Assembly (NCBI GenBank): GCA_024681565.1
Contig: JAILAO010000119.1
Span: forward strand, 1 to 12,731
Direction of reading: 5' to 3'
From: Bacteroidales bacterium
GTDB lineage: Bacteria; Bacteroidota; Bacteroidia; Bacteroidales; UBA932
Length of the DNA stretch: 12,731 nt
In this document: positions 12,601-12,731 of the stretch, one piece after another
Layout of the letters: every line of letters begins with the position of its first letter
Numbering within the stretch: position 1 is the first letter of the stretch
The notes under the pieces: generated by a model
What the model was told of the DNA's origin: nothing
What the model saw: only the letters and a program-made list of their open reading frames with translations
The model's database searches: none
Position numbers and translations under genes: made by a program

Positions 12601-12731
12601 ATGAAAGCATTTCTGACTACTTTTTTTGTGCTGCTCGCCACGCTGGGCCTCGGCGCGCAACCCCTGGCATTCCCCGGAGCCGAAGGGTTCGGGAAATACA
12701 CGACCGGCGGCCGCGGCGGCCGCGTCATGAT
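12601..12731 (+). CDS. Secreted pectate-lyase-like protein, N-terminal fragment (gene cut by window edge)
   Basis: Only 43 codons are present. A Sec signal peptide (MKAFLTTFFVLLATLGLGA) is followed by QPLAFPGAEGFGKYTTGG and then RGGRVM. The pattern AFPGAEGFG-x-TTGGRGG is characteristic of the start of the mature domain of polysaccharide lyase family 1 pectate lyases and related right-handed beta-helix proteins in Bacteroidota. It should act outside the inner membrane on pectin or a related uronic polymer. The catalytic region is beyond the window, so activity and subfamily cannot be judged. Its own promoter box lies directly upstream. If lyase identity holds, a polysaccharide-utilisation locus could follow, but none is visible here. 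Confidence 0.82.
   Translation, partial: MKAFLTTFFVLLATLGLGAQPLAFPGAEGFGKYTTGGRGGRVM

Noticed and set aside
1..12731. tRNA or rRNA genes, riboswitches, insertion sequences, prophage genes
   Set aside because: Almost all sequence is accounted for by genes with short junctions; the only gaps (10727-10894, 11363-11460, 12508-12600) hold promoters, repeats and a terminator and show no such structures.

Overview
The window is a chromosomal segment of a GC-rich member of the Bacteroidota, most likely order Bacteroidales. Four things point there: the gene order of the division and cell-wall (dcw) cluster; a Bacteroidota-type FtsL-like protein; initiation regions that mostly lack a strong Shine-Dalgarno sequence; and -7 promoter boxes of the TAnnTTTG type upstream of all four transcription units. 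A Rikenellaceae-like gut or rumen lineage is possible, but genus cannot be decided from this sequence.

Region 1 (1-10726, minus strand) is the dcw operon, read leftwards: mraZ, rsmH, ftsL-like, ftsI, murE, mraY, murD, ftsW, murG, murC (cut by the window edge). It covers the cytoplasmic Mur ligases that build the stem peptide (MurC, MurD, MurE), the lipid I and lipid II steps (MraY, MurG), the septal polymerase and transpeptidase pair (FtsW, FtsI), a bitopic divisome protein (FtsL-like), a 16S rRNA methyltransferase (RsmH) and a transcription factor (MraZ). The ten genes are joined by overlaps of 4-11 nt or gaps of 12-14 nt, so one long translationally coupled message is likely. murF does not lie between murE and mraY as it does in E. 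coli.

Region 2 (10727-10894) is an AT-rich divergent control region. It holds a TATCTTTG box for mraZ and, directly upstream, four TGGAA direct repeats on the mraZ strand at an exact 10-bp period. This matches the layout of the MraZ operator known from E. coli (TGGGN repeats with 5-nt spacers), with a different core, and is the most interesting signal in the window. A 12-bp perfect palindrome lies between the repeats and the -7 box.

Region 3 (10895-12507) is a convergent pair: a small secreted protein of unknown function (+) and a lipoprotein serine hydrolase of the beta-lactamase fold (-). Between their ends is a perfect 20-bp inverted repeat that should terminate transcription from both sides.

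Region 4 (12508-12731) is a short divergent promoter region with facing TAnnTTTG boxes, followed by the start of a secreted pectate-lyase-like protein (+) that runs off the window. I saw no tRNA, rRNA, CRISPR array, insertion sequence or prophage gene. I found no clearly novel defence or mobile system; the content is mostly a core housekeeping cluster plus a few accessory genes.
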